Assembly (NCBI RefSeq): GCF_003058225.1 | Contig: NZ_QBUG01000009.1 | Span: forward strand, 62,001-126,000 | Direction of reading: 5' to 3' | From: Promicromonospora sp. AC04 | Lineage (GTDB): Bacteria; Actinomycetota; Actinomycetes; Actinomycetales; Cellulomonadaceae | Length of the DNA: 64,000 bases | Shown here: positions 1 through 8,142 of the stretch, in pieces | Layout: each line of letters opens with the position of its first letter | Position numbering within the stretch: the stretch's first letter is position 1 | Notes under the pieces: generated by a model | Seen by the model: only the letters and a program-made list of their open reading frames with translations | Database searches by the model: none | Told to the model about the DNA's origin: nothing | Program-made: the position numbers and the translations under genes

Positions 1-504
1 TTCGCCGCCGGCGACGTCGGCATGGCGGTCATGGGCTCCTGGACGCCGGGCGCGATCGTCGACGCCAACGCGGACATGGAGGGCAAGTTCGCGGCCGTGC
101 CGATCCCGGGCAAGGACGGCGGCATCGCCCCCTCGGTCCTGGGCGGCTCGCACCTGAGCATGTTCGAGACGGCCGAGGACAAGGACCTGGCCTTCGCGTT
201 CATCGAGATGATGACCACCGGCGAGTTCGCGCAGCAGTGGGGCGAGCAGTCCGGGTACTTCCCCGGCCAGGTCTCCCTCCTGGACGAGACGCTCAAGAGC
301 ACCGACCCGCTCGTGGCGCCGTTCGCCGAGCAGTTCGTCGACGGCGGCGCGTCCGTGCCCGCCGCGGCCACCTACGGCGCGGTGCAGGCCAAGCTCACGA
401 CGAGCACGATGATGCAGTCGATCCTCTCCGGAGACGCAGACGTCGCAACGGCGAGCAAGGCCGCCGCCGAGGAGATGACCAGCATCCTGAACGGGTCCGA
501 GTGA
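1..504 (+). CDS. ABC sugar transporter substrate-binding protein, C-terminal part
   Basis: The reading frame is open from the first base, so only the last 167 residues are present; the start lies outside the window. The fragment looks like the C-terminal lobe of a family 1 extracellular solute-binding lipoprotein: it has the ligand-cleft stretch MAVMGSWTPGAI, the hinge-side GGSHLSMF, and a helical tail with FIEMMTTGEFAQQW. Such proteins capture sugars outside the membrane and deliver them to the permease pair. Two permease genes follow 4 bases later, and nagZ-like and murQ genes come after those, so the ligand is probably a cell-wall amino sugar such as MurNAc or GlcNAc-MurNAc. The ligand is inference. 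No ATPase gene is visible; actinobacterial CUT1 systems often use a shared distant one. Confidence 0.85.
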   Translation, partial: FAAGDVGMAVMGSWTPGAIVDANADMEGKFAAVPIPGKDGGIAPSVLGGSHLSMFETAEDKDLAFAFIEMMTTGEFAQQWGEQSGYFPGQVSLLDETLKSTDPLVAPFAEQFVDGGASVPAAATYGAVQAKLTTSTMMQSILSGDADVATASKAAAEEMTSILNGSE

Positions 505-508
505 CTTC

Positions 509-1429
509 GTGACGGAGACACTCCCGCGGCTCGGCCGGGCCAGGGCCGCCCTCGTGCGGCCCTGGCTCCTGCTTGCCCCCGCGCTGGCGGTCCTGGCGGT
601 GCTGCTGCTGTGGCCGCTGGTCCGGGTGTTCCTCTTCTCCCTGCAGGACTACGGGCTGCGCGAGATCACCACCGGCGAGCCGAACTGGATCGGCACCGCG
701 AACTACGCCGAGATCCTGGCCTCGCCGGAGCTGTGGACCGTGGTGCTGCCCAACACCGTCGGGTTCGCAGTGCTGTCGGTGGCGGGCACCGTCGCGTTCG
801 GCACCGGCGTGGCGGTGCTGCTCGCGTCGCTCGGGACCTTCTGGCGCACCGTCACCTCCAGCGCGATCATGGCGGCCTGGGCCATGCCCGCCGTGACCGG
901 CACCTACGTCTGGGTGTGGATCTTCGACGCCGACCGCGGCGTCTTCAACGACGTCCTGATGGGCCTCGGCCTGCTGGACGACCCGACCAACTGGTTCACA
1001 AACCGGTGGACGTTCTACGCGATAGTCCTGCTCAACGTGATCCACCACGGCTTCCCGTTCGTCGCGGTCACCGTGCTCGCGGGGCTGCTCGGCGTGCCCA
1101 AGGAGATGCTGGAGGCCGCCGAGATGGACGGCGCCGGGTCGTTCCGCCGGTTCTTCTCGATCGTCGTACCGCAGCTGCGGCAGGTGTTCGCCGTCGTGAT
1201 CATCCTGTCGACCATCTGGGACTTCAAGGTGTTCGCGCAGGTGTACCTAATGCCCGGCGGCGCGGGATCGAACCGGTCGGTGCTCAACCTGGGCGTGTGG
1301 TCGTACGTGGAGTCGTTCGGGCAGAACAGGTACGGCTTCGGCTCGGCGATCGCCGTGCTGCTGACGCTGCTGCTGCTCGTGGTCACCGCCGTCTACGTCC
1401 GCACCGTGCTGGCGGAGGAGGAACGATGA
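509..1429 (+). CDS. ABC sugar transporter permease (MalF/UgpA type)
   Basis: A 306-residue inner-membrane protein with about six hydrophobic segments. It carries the CUT1 permease EAA loop around residues 198-215 (EMLEAAEMDGAGSFRRF), which docks onto the ATPase. I chose the GTG start 4 bases after the preceding stop codon. The gene overlaps the next permease by ATGA, so the pair is translationally coupled. With the upstream binding protein it forms a carbohydrate importer, and the downstream glycosidase and etherase point to MurNAc-containing substrates. The family is clear; the substrate is inferred from neighbours only. Confidence 0.9.
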   Translation: MTETLPRLGRARAALVRPWLLLAPALAVLAVLLLWPLVRVFLFSLQDYGLREITTGEPNWIGTANYAEILASPELWTVVLPNTVGFAVLSVAGTVAFGTGVAVLLASLGTFWRTVTSSAIMAAWAMPAVTGTYVWVWIFDADRGVFNDVLMGLGLLDDPTNWFTNRWTFYAIVLLNVIHHGFPFVAVTVLAGLLGVPKEMLEAAEMDGAGSFRRFFSIVVPQLRQVFAVVIILSTIWDFKVFAQVYLMPGGAGSNRSVLNLGVWSYVESFGQNRYGFGSAIAVLLTLLLLVVTAVYVRTVLAEEER

Positions 1430-2328
1430 GCACCACCCGCCCGCTGGTCCGTCCGGAGGTCAGCACCGGCCGGCGTCCGCTGCGCCGCTCCGGCCGGCGC
1501 TCCTCGCGGAGGTCGCCGCTGCGCCAGCTCGGCAAGGGCGTGCTCGTCGCCCTGCTGCTCGTGTTCACGCTGTTCCCCGTCTACTGGATGCTGAACAGCT
1601 CGCTCGACGCCCAGGCCGGGCACACCAGCAGCTTCTGGCCGGCCGAGCCCACCCTCGACCACTACGTGTTCGTGCTGACCGAGGGCGGGTTCGGCACGTT
1701 CCTGCGCAACTCCCTGCTCGTGGCGCTCGGCACCGTCCTGATCTCGTCGGCGCTCGCGCTGCTGGCGTCCGTCGCGGTGGCCCGCTTCCGGTTCCGGATG
1801 CGCACCCAGATCCTCATGCTGGTGCTCATCGTGCAGATGGTGCCGCTCGAGGCGCTCGTCATCCCGCTGTTCGTCCAGGTCCGCGACCTGCAGCTGCTCG
1901 AGACCCTGACGGGCCTCATCGTGGTGTACGTCGCCCTGGCCCTGCCGTTCGGGATCTGGATGCTGCGCGGGTTCGTCGCCGCGGTGCCGGTGGAGCTGGA
2001 GGAGGCCGCCTACCTCGACGGCGCCAGCTGGGGCCGCATGTTCTGGTCGGTCCTGCTGCCCCTCGTGGCGCCGGGCCTGGTCGCGACGAGCATCTTCAGC
2101 TTCATCACCGCGTGGAACGAGTTCATCTTCGCCATGACGATGCTCGGCGGCGCCACGGAGAACTACACCGTGGCGATCGGCCTCCGCTCGTTCTTCGGCG
2201 TCCACTCCAACGACTGGGGCGCCATCATGGCTGCCTCCACGATCATCACCGTGCCCGTGATGATCTTCTTCATCCTGGTCCAGCGCCGGCTCGCCTCAGG
2301 TCTCACCGCGGGGGCCGTGAAGGAATGA
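1426..2328 (+). CDS. ABC sugar transporter permease (MalG/UgpE type)
   Basis: A 300-residue second permease subunit. It has a basic N-terminus rich in Arg and Ser, six hydrophobic segments, and the EAA loop near residues 188-205 (VELEEAAYLDGASW). The start ATG overlaps the preceding stop as ATGA, which fixes the start well downstream of the longer open frame. The stop also overlaps the ATG of the GH3 gene by four bases, so permeases and glycosidase are coupled in one operon. This is the usual MalG half of a CUT1 importer. Confidence 0.9.
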   Translation: MSTTRPLVRPEVSTGRRPLRRSGRRSSRRSPLRQLGKGVLVALLLVFTLFPVYWMLNSSLDAQAGHTSSFWPAEPTLDHYVFVLTEGGFGTFLRNSLLVALGTVLISSALALLASVAVARFRFRMRTQILMLVLIVQMVPLEALVIPLFVQVRDLQLLETLTGLIVVYVALALPFGIWMLRGFVAAVPVELEEAAYLDGASWGRMFWSVLLPLVAPGLVATSIFSFITAWNEFIFAMTMLGGATENYTVAIGLRSFFGVHSNDWGAIMAASTIITVPVMIFFILVQRRLASGLTAGAVKE

Positions 2329-4265
2329 CCGGAGCGCCCACGGCCGGGCCGTCCAGCACCGGGCCGTTCGGCACCGGGCTCTTCAGCACGGGGCCGACTC
2401 GGACGGAGCGCGCCGTCAACGGCGTGCTCCTGCCCGGCTTCGAGAGCGCTGGACCGAACGGCAGCGCTGGACAGGACGGGAGCGCTGGGCAGGTCGAGGG
2501 CATCGGGCACGACGGCGGCGGCGTGCCGGGCTGGTTGGCCGACGCCGCCCGGGCCGGCCTGGCCGGCGTCGTCTACTTCGCGCGGAACACACCCGACGTC
2601 GCCACCACCGTGGCGCTGTCCGACGCGCTGCACGCGATCTCGCCCGACCTGGTGATCGCCGTCGACGAGGAGGGCGGCGACGTGTCGCGGCTGGAGGCGA
2701 CAAGCGGCTCGTCCCTGCCCGGGGCGGCGGCGCTCGGCGTCCTGCCCGGTGCCGCGATCTCCCTGGACGCGGGGCGGGCACTGGGCCGGCTGCTCGCCGC
2801 GACCGGCATCGACCTGCTCCTCGGCCCGGTGCTCGACGTCGTCTCCGAGCCCGACAACCCAGTGATCGGCGTGCGCGCCTTCGGGACCACGCCCGACGAC
2901 GTCGCCCGGCACGGCATCGCGTTCGCCCGCGGCGTGCGCAGCGCCGGCGTCGGCGTGTGCGGCAAGCACTTCCCGGGGCACGGCGCCACCACCGTGGACT
3001 CCCACATCGGCCTGCCGGTCGTGGACGAGCCGCTCGACGTCGTCCGGGCGCGCGACCTCGTCCCGTTCGCGCGGGCCCTGTGCCCGGAAGGGGACGCAGG
3101 CCGGCCAGATCCTGACCGGTTCCGGCGCGACCAGTCCCGGCTCGACGCCGTCATGACCGCCCACGTGCTCTTTCCCGCCGTCGGGCCGGCACCCGCGTCC
3201 ATCGAGCCGGCGGCGACACGCCTGCTGCGCGAGCTCGGCCACGACGGCCCGATCATCACCGACGCCCTCGACATGGGCGCCCTGCGCGAGCTCACCGGTT
3301 CCGTGGGGGAGGCCGCAGTTCGCGCCGTCGAGGCCGGTGCCGACCTGCTCTGCCTCGGCCTCGACCCCGCCCTGTACACGGAGTCGTACCACGCCCTGAG
3401 GCGGGCCGTGGCCTCCGGCCGGCTGACCGTCGAGCGGCTCGAGGAGTCCGGGGCCCGCACGCAGGCGCTCGTCGCCGTGCTCCGCGGACGGCGGGCAGCC
3501 GCGGGAGCCGTGACCGGCGTCGACGCCGCGAAGACGGCGCTCGCGGAGCTGACAGTCATCGGGGCGAGCATCGCGGACGCCGTCGTGCACGTGCGGGGCG
3601 CCCGGCTGGTGCCGCTCGCGCCCGACGCCGAACCCGACGTCATCGACCTGCGCACCCGGCTGGACCATGCCGCCGGCCGGAAGGCCCGGCATGTCCAGGT
3701 GGCCATCGCGGCCGCATGGCCCGGGGCGAGGCTGTTTCCCGAGGACGACGCGGGACGTTCCGGGGCTGGTCACGAGGCCGATCACCCGGCCGACCACCGC
3801 GCCGGCGACGAGGCCGGCGACGGGCTTGAGGACGGGTCCGGTTACGGAGCCGGCTCGGAATCCGTGGAACTTGGTCTGGACGATCGTGGACTTGCAGTGC
3901 TTATTGCCCGATTCACCCGGTACGGTGTACCGGCGGATCTCGACAGAGCCGACATGAAACGTGGCGCAGAATTTCCTGCACCGCTTGTCGTGATCACTCG
4001 TGAGCCCGTCCCGGGTTCGGCCGAACGCGCCCGGCTGGAGCAGCTCTGGGCCGTGCGCCCGGATCTCATGGTGGTGCACACGGGTCTTCCCGGGCCGGTC
4101 GACGACTGGTTCGGGGCGTTGAGTGGTGGAGGCCCGGCCGTCGTGGTGGCGTGCGGGACAGGACGGGCGAACGCGGCGGCCGCCGTCGAGCGCCTCCGGA
4201 GGCCTGAGGGCGACCAGCCCGATGGTGTCGGGCAGGGCGGTGCCGGGCAGGACGGCATCCGGTAG
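2325..4265 (+). CDS. nagZ: Glycoside hydrolase family 3, NagZ-like beta-N-acetylglucosaminidase
   Basis: A 646-residue protein with no signal peptide, so probably cytoplasmic. The catalytic barrel has the NagZ signature KHFPGHGATTVDSH at residues 214-227, whose Asp-His pair is the acid/base dyad of NagZ-type GH3 enzymes, and the nucleophile Asp in PIITDALDMGAL near residue 313. The length, with a C-terminal domain of about 270 residues, matches two-domain NagZ proteins such as that of Bacillus subtilis rather than the short proteobacterial form. It probably cleaves imported GlcNAc-MurNAc, giving MurNAc for the MurQ route. The N-terminus (residues 1-60) and the segment around residues 480-510 are low-complexity Gly/Ser/Thr/Asp tracts built from short DNA repeats. 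The ATG overlaps the permease stop. Confidence 0.88.
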   Translation: MTGAPTAGPSSTGPFGTGLFSTGPTRTERAVNGVLLPGFESAGPNGSAGQDGSAGQVEGIGHDGGGVPGWLADAARAGLAGVVYFARNTPDVATTVALSDALHAISPDLVIAVDEEGGDVSRLEATSGSSLPGAAALGVLPGAAISLDAGRALGRLLAATGIDLLLGPVLDVVSEPDNPVIGVRAFGTTPDDVARHGIAFARGVRSAGVGVCGKHFPGHGATTVDSHIGLPVVDEPLDVVRARDLVPFARALCPEGDAGRPDPDRFRRDQSRLDAVMTAHVLFPAVGPAPASIEPAATRLLRELGHDGPIITDALDMGALRELTGSVGEAAVRAVEAGADLLCLGLDPALYTESYHALRRAVASGRLTVERLEESGARTQALVAVLRGRRAAAGAVTGVDAAKTALAELTVIGASIADAVVHVRGARLVPLAPDAEPDVIDLRTRLDHAAGRKARHVQVAIAAAWPGARLFPEDDAGRSGAGHEADHPADHRAGDEAGDGLEDGSGYGAGSESVELGLDDRGLAVLIARFTRYGVPADLDRADMKRGAEFPAPLVVITREPVPGSAERARLEQLWAVRPDLMVVHTGLPGPVDDWFGALSGGGPAVVVACGTGRANAAAAVERLRRPEGDQPDGVGQGGAGQDGIR

Positions 4266-4381
4266 GACAGTGAAGAGCAGCACACCGATGACCCCAGCAG
4301 TGAGCAGTGATGAGCAGTCATGAGCAATGAGCAGCACAGCGTCCAAGAGCACAGAGCAAGCAGAGCGAAGGGGGCTCGCCG

Positions 4382-5341
4382 ATGATCGCGGAGGCGGGAT
4401 TTGAACGGCACGCACAGTCGGCGCCGCGCCCGGTCTCACCCACCGAGGAGCGCAACCCGCGCACACGTGACATCGACGTGGTCTCCACGGTGGACATGGT
4501 GCGCATGATCACCGACGAGGACGCCCTCGTCATCGCCGCGGTACGTGCGGCGCACCCGCGCATCGTGGAGGCGATCGACCTGGCGGTGGACGGGATCCGC
4601 GCCGGTGGACGGGTGCACTATGTGGGCTCGGGCACGTCGGGCCGCATGGGCCTGCTCGACGCCGCGGAGCTGCTGCCCACCTTCGGCGTGGGCGAGGAGA
4701 TGTTCGTACCGCACCTGGCCGGCGGGCTGGGCGCCTTCAAGAAGGCGGCAGAGGGCGCGGAGGACGACGTCGCGGCGGGCGGTGCGCTCGTGTCCGACGT
4801 CGGGCCGGCCGACATCGTGTTCGGCATCGCTGCCTCCGGCGGCACCCCGTACGTCGGGGGAGCGCTCGACATGGGCCGCTCCCGCGGGGCGCGGACCGTG
4901 CTGCTCGCGTCCAACCCCTTCGCTGCGCTGGCGCCGAAGGCAGACGTCCCGATCCTGGTGAACACGGGACCCGAGGCCATCACGGGATCCACCCGCATGA
5001 AGGCGGGCACCGCCCAGAAGATGGTGCTGAACACCTTCTCGACGGCGGTCATGGTGCGGCTCGGGAAGACCTACTCCAACCTCATGGTCGAGGTGCTCGC
5101 CACCAACGAGAAGCTGCGCCTGCGCCTGGTGCGCCTGCTCACGCAGGCCACGGACCTGGAGCCGGACGTGTGCGAGAACGCGCTCGCGGCGACCGACGGC
5201 GACCTGCGGGCCGCCCTCGTGATGCTCGTGGCGGGCGTGGACCGGTCCGCGGCGCTGGCGGCGCTGGCGGTCGAGCCGGGACGGTTCAGCGGCCCGTCGG
5301 TCCGCGAGGCCCTGGCGACGCTGGGCATCGACCCGTCCTGA
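4382..5341 (+). CDS. murQ: N-acetylmuramic acid 6-phosphate etherase
   Basis: A 319-residue SIS-domain enzyme that removes the D-lactyl ether from MurNAc 6-phosphate to give GlcNAc 6-phosphate. Diagnostic stretches are HYVGSGTSGRMGLLDAAELL near residues 80-99 and the strongly conserved block ending TGSTRMKAGTAQKM. The start ATG at 4382 is preceded by AAGGGGG at suitable spacing. A 116-base gap after the GH3 gene contains short repeats of the type TGAGCAGT. No MurNAc kinase is seen in the window, although MurQ needs phosphorylated substrate; that function must be encoded upstream or elsewhere. Confidence 0.95.
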   Translation: MIAEAGFERHAQSAPRPVSPTEERNPRTRDIDVVSTVDMVRMITDEDALVIAAVRAAHPRIVEAIDLAVDGIRAGGRVHYVGSGTSGRMGLLDAAELLPTFGVGEEMFVPHLAGGLGAFKKAAEGAEDDVAAGGALVSDVGPADIVFGIAASGGTPYVGGALDMGRSRGARTVLLASNPFAALAPKADVPILVNTGPEAITGSTRMKAGTAQKMVLNTFSTAVMVRLGKTYSNLMVEVLATNEKLRLRLVRLLTQATDLEPDVCENALAATDGDLRAALVMLVAGVDRSAALAALAVEPGRFSGPSVREALATLGIDPS

Positions 5342-5352
5342 GGCCCGACATT

Positions 5353-5415
5353 GGTTGTGGGCGTGACCGTTGCGACCGTGTGTCCGACTTGGGCGCAACG
5401 ATCACGCCCACAACC
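5353..5415. repeat. Intergenic inverted repeat, family A copy 1
   Basis: Two 22-base arms (5353-5374 and 5394-5415) pair at 21 of 22 positions around a 19-base loop. It lies between the converging murQ and acetyltransferase genes, so it may act as a bidirectional terminator, although there is no T-run. The arms closely match those at 25577-25645, so it belongs to a dispersed family. Confidence 0.9.
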
Positions 5416-5421
5416 GAGGGG

Positions 5422-5943
5422 TCAGGACCGGACCGGGGTGACGTCGGCTGTGAGCTTCGCGACCAGGACGTCGCCGCCCTTGGTGAGCTGCTGACCGCGC
5501 TCCTCGAACCCGAGGCGGCCGTGGAAGCGCATCGAGCCGGGGTTCGGCGGGTTCAGGTTGACCTCGCAGGTGACGACGTCGTGGCCGGCGGTGCGGGCGG
5601 CGTCGAACACGGCGTCGTAGAAGAGCTTGCCGATGCCGCGGCCGCGGGCGCCCTCGCCCACCACTATGCGGTCCACGTACAGGTGGTCCAGACCGCGCTC
5701 CTCGAACCAGGCGTAGTTCTCGCCGGACCAGTCCTCGCCGCCCTCGAGCGCGACGACGAAGCCGAGGGGATCCGCGGGCGTCTCCGGGTCGACGGCGACC
5801 AGGGCGAGCGTCGAGGCGTCGAGGAGCTCGGACATGTCGTCGGCGGGAGTGTCCGGGACGGCGGGGATCGCGGCGTTGTTCAGGCTGACGAGGCGAGAGA
5901 TGTCGGCGTCAGTGGCGGGGCGCAGCAGGGTGGCCGTGGGCAT
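5422..5943 (-). CDS. GNAT-family N-acetyltransferase
   Basis: A 173-residue single-domain GNAT protein. Its acetyl-CoA loop is visible as VVGEGARGRGIGKLFYDAVF near residues 95-115, a close match to the Q/RxxGxG/A pattern, followed by NPPNPGSMRFHGRLGFEERG, typical of the family's C-terminal half. The start ATG has GGAG about 11 bases upstream. The acceptor substrate cannot be told. It converges on murQ across the inverted repeat and is not obviously in an operon with the PLP-protein gene upstream of it. Confidence 0.85.
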   Translation of the reverse strand: MPTATLLRPATDADISRLVSLNNAAIPAVPDTPADDMSELLDASTLALVAVDPETPADPLGFVVALEGGEDWSGENYAWFEERGLDHLYVDRIVVGEGARGRGIGKLFYDAVFDAARTAGHDVVTCEVNLNPPNPGSMRFHGRLGFEERGQQLTKGGDVLVAKLTADVTPVRS

Positions 5944-6070
5944 GGCGCGATCACTCCAGGAAGTTGGTAGGGGAACCCGAAGACGGTAGTCCTCCGGCCG
6001 CCCGTACGTCTGTGACCTGGCTCAAAGAGTGGTGGCGGTCACCTCGCGGCGCGGCGCTCGACGCGCGCGA

Positions 6071-6880
6071 TCAGGGCACGGGCCGGGGGCCGAAGACCGC
6101 CGTGCCCACCCGCACGATCGTCGCGCCCTCGGCGATCGCGAGCTCCAGGTCGCCGGTCATGCCCATCGAGAGCTCGGTCGCGGAGCCGGTCCCGGGTGCG
6201 CCCGACGCCAGGACCTCGTCCCGGATCGCGCGCAGCCGGGCGAACCCGGCGCGGACGGTCTGCTCGGTCGCGGGCTCGGCCGGCCCCAGGTGCGCTCCGA
6301 TGGTCATGAACCCGGTCAGGCGGAGGCCGGGGAGGGCGGCGACGGCGGTGGCGAGCGCGACGGCGTCGTCGGGCCCGACGCCGGACTTGCTCGCCTCACC
6401 CGTCACGTTGACCTGCACCATCACCTCCAGGGCGCGGGTGCCGGTGCGGCCGTCGCGCACGCAACGGCCCGAGATCGCCTGGGCGAGGTCCAGCGAGTCG
6501 AGCGTCTCCAGACCCGTGGCAGTGCCCAGCACCTGGTTGATCTTGTTGCGCTGCAGGTGACCGATCATGTGGACCTGCAGCGCGCCGGCCGCGACCCGGC
6601 CTGCCACCGTGGGCGCCTTCGCGACGAGCTCCTGCACGCGGTTCTCGCCGATCAGGTCGACGCCCGCGGCCAGCGCCTCGAGCACGGCGTCCGGCGTCTG
6701 CGTCTTCGTCGCGACGAGGAGCCGCACGTCGCCCGGGTCACGCCCGGCGGAGTCGGCGGCCGCGGCGATGCGGTGGCGGACGACCGCGAGCCGTTCCGCG
6801 ACCGAGCCGGGTGCCGGCGCGGCCGCTGCTGGATCGGCGGCCGGGGGCTGGGATGCGGAGGGCTGGGACTGGTCGGGCAC
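6071..6880 (-). CDS. yggS: YggS/PROSC-family pyridoxal phosphate homeostasis protein
   Basis: A 269-residue alanine-racemase-fold protein that binds PLP in the cytoplasm and affects vitamin B6 and amino-acid balance; it is not known as an enzyme. The PLP lysine is K60 in LLVATKTQTPDAV. Other family marks are GENRVQELVAKAP, HMIGHLQRNKIN and the phosphate-binding tail MGMTGDLELAIAEGAT. The first 25 residues are Ala/Pro-rich and not conserved. Start chosen at GTG 6880 because TAGACT lies exactly six bases upstream, the leaderless arrangement repeated across this window. In many actinobacteria the homologue sits in the division cluster; here it stands alone. Confidence 0.92.
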   Translation of the reverse strand: MPDQSQPSASQPPAADPAAAAPAPGSVAERLAVVRHRIAAAADSAGRDPGDVRLLVATKTQTPDAVLEALAAGVDLIGENRVQELVAKAPTVAGRVAAGALQVHMIGHLQRNKINQVLGTATGLETLDSLDLAQAISGRCVRDGRTGTRALEVMVQVNVTGEASKSGVGPDDAVALATAVAALPGLRLTGFMTIGAHLGPAEPATEQTVRAGFARLRAIRDEVLASGAPGTGSATELSMGMTGDLELAIAEGATIVRVGTAVFGPRPVP

Positions 6881-6886
6881 GGGGCG

Positions 6887-6892
6887 AGTCTA
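6887..6892 (-). promoter_or_regulatory. -10 element of a leaderless transcript (yggS)
   Basis: TAGACT on the minus strand, six bases before the GTG start; no ribosome-binding site fits between them. Confidence 0.6.
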
Positions 6893-6996
6893 TTTCCGCA
6901 TGGCGATGCGGTTGCGCGTTCGCCCGCGGAGTCTCAGGGTCGGATCAGGGAGGTTCCGGGTACCGCGGGCCCGCCGCACTACGGAAGGATGGACCC

Positions 6997-7410
6997 ATGA
7001 AGACGCTGCTGAACATCATCTGGGTCATCTTCGCGGGTTTCGGGCTGTGGCTCGGATACGTGCTCGCGGGGATCATCTGCTGCCTGCTCATCGTCACCAT
7101 CCCGTTCGGCATCGCCTCCTTCCGCATCGCGGGATACGCCCTGTGGCCGTTCGGGCGCGAGGTCGTCGAGAGCCCGCGTTCCGGGGTGTTCGCCCTGATC
7201 GGCAACGTGATCTGGGTGATCGTCGCCGGCTGGTGGCTCGCCCTGGGGCACATCATCACCGCGATCCCGCTGGTGATCTCGATCATCGGTATCCCGATGG
7301 CCTGGGCGAACCTCAAGCTCATCCCGGTCTCACTCATGCCGCTCGGCAAGCAGATCGTCCCCAGCGACGCCCTGCTGCCGACCTACCGCAAGCAGGTCGC
7401 CGCGGCCTGA
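6997..7410 (+). CDS. YccF-domain integral membrane protein
   Basis: A 137-residue protein with two copies of a hydrophobic YccF-type repeat: NIIWVIFAGFGLWLGY with the following CLLIVTIPFGIASFRIA in the first half, and NVIWVIVAGWWLALGH with IISIIGIPMAWANLKL-like sequence in the second. Each ends in a re-entrant Pro-Phe/Met-Gly/Ala segment typical of the family. Function is unknown; members are inner-membrane proteins. The ATG at 6997 follows GGAAGG at 6982-6987, which decides against the longer frame. Downstream lies a strong inverted repeat shared with the converging ybaK gene. Confidence 0.85.
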   Translation: MKTLLNIIWVIFAGFGLWLGYVLAGIICCLLIVTIPFGIASFRIAGYALWPFGREVVESPRSGVFALIGNVIWVIVAGWWLALGHIITAIPLVISIIGIPMAWANLKLIPVSLMPLGKQIVPSDALLPTYRKQVAAA

Positions 7411-7422
7411 TCCAGGCGGCGA

Positions 7423-7450
7423 GCCCGAGCCCTGAGTCGAGGGCTCGGGC
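7423..7450. terminator. Bidirectional hairpin terminator
   Basis: Eleven-base arms GCCCGAGCCCT and AGGGCTCGGGC separated by six bases, between the converging YccF and ybaK genes. There is no T-run, which is usual in such GC-rich genomes. Confidence 0.75.
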
Positions 7451-7483
7451 CGTTGCCGCGGCCGTCGACGGTCGGGCCGGCGT

Positions 7484-7984
7484 TCAGTCCCGCGCGATCG
7501 GCGCCGTCGTCCCGCCCGTCAGGGTCAGCAGGTCGGCCGGCGCGAGGCCGACGTCGAGCCCGCGCCGGCCCCCGGACACGTAGACGACGTCGTACGCCTC
7601 AGCGGACTCGTCCACCACTGTCGTGTGCCGCGTCTTCTGCCCCAGCGGCGAGATGCCGCCCACCACGTAACCGGTGGCGCGCTCGGCCGCCGCGGGCTCG
7701 GCCATCGCCGCCTTCTTGCCGCCCGCGGCCCGGGCCAGGGCCTTGAGGTCCAGCTTGCGGTCGACGGGGACGATGCCGACCACGAGCTTCCCGTCGACGT
7801 CGGCCAGCAGCGTCTTGAAGACCTGCGGCGCGTCGACGCCGATCGCCTCCGCCGCCTTCATGCCGTAGCCGATGCCGCTCGACGGGTCGTGCTCGTACGG
7901 GTGCAGCGTGTGCGGCACGCCCGCCCGCTCCAGGGCCACGACTGCCTGGGTGCCGCCGTGCGCGGACTTGCTCTTCTTGGTCAC
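7484..7984 (-). CDS. ybaK: Cys-tRNA(Pro)/Cys-tRNA(Cys) deacylase YbaK/EbsC
   Basis: A 166-residue YbaK/ProX-fold editing protein that hydrolyses mischarged Cys-tRNA(Pro) in trans. Family features are HPYEHDPSSGIGYGMKAAEA near residues 29-48, PQVFKTLLADVDGKLVVGIV, the conserved lysine in VDRKLDLKALARAAGGKKA, and GYVVGGISPLGQK. It is the right length for YbaK. The GTG start at 7984 is preceded by CAGAAT six bases upstream, a near match to the leaderless pattern. Confidence 0.92.
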   Translation of the reverse strand: MTKKSKSAHGGTQAVVALERAGVPHTLHPYEHDPSSGIGYGMKAAEAIGVDAPQVFKTLLADVDGKLVVGIVPVDRKLDLKALARAAGGKKAAMAEPAAAERATGYVVGGISPLGQKTRHTTVVDESAEAYDVVYVSGGRRGLDVGLAPADLLTLTGGTTAPIARD

Positions 7985-8130
7985 CGCTTCATTCTGGCGG
8001 GTCCGCGGCCGCGCGCCGCCTGATTTTCCGCGCTCCTTCCCGGCTTGTCCTCGCCCGGCGTCCTGTCCGGCACTTCCGCCCCGTACTCCCGGCCCGTATT
8101 CCCGGCCCGAACGGTCGGGTTCGGTTCACG

Positions 8131-8136
8131 TACCGT
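8131..8136 (+). promoter_or_regulatory. -10 element of a leaderless transcript (TauE-like gene)
   Basis: TACCGT, six bases before the GTG start at 8143. Confidence 0.6.
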
Positions 8137-8142
8137 GAGGGC

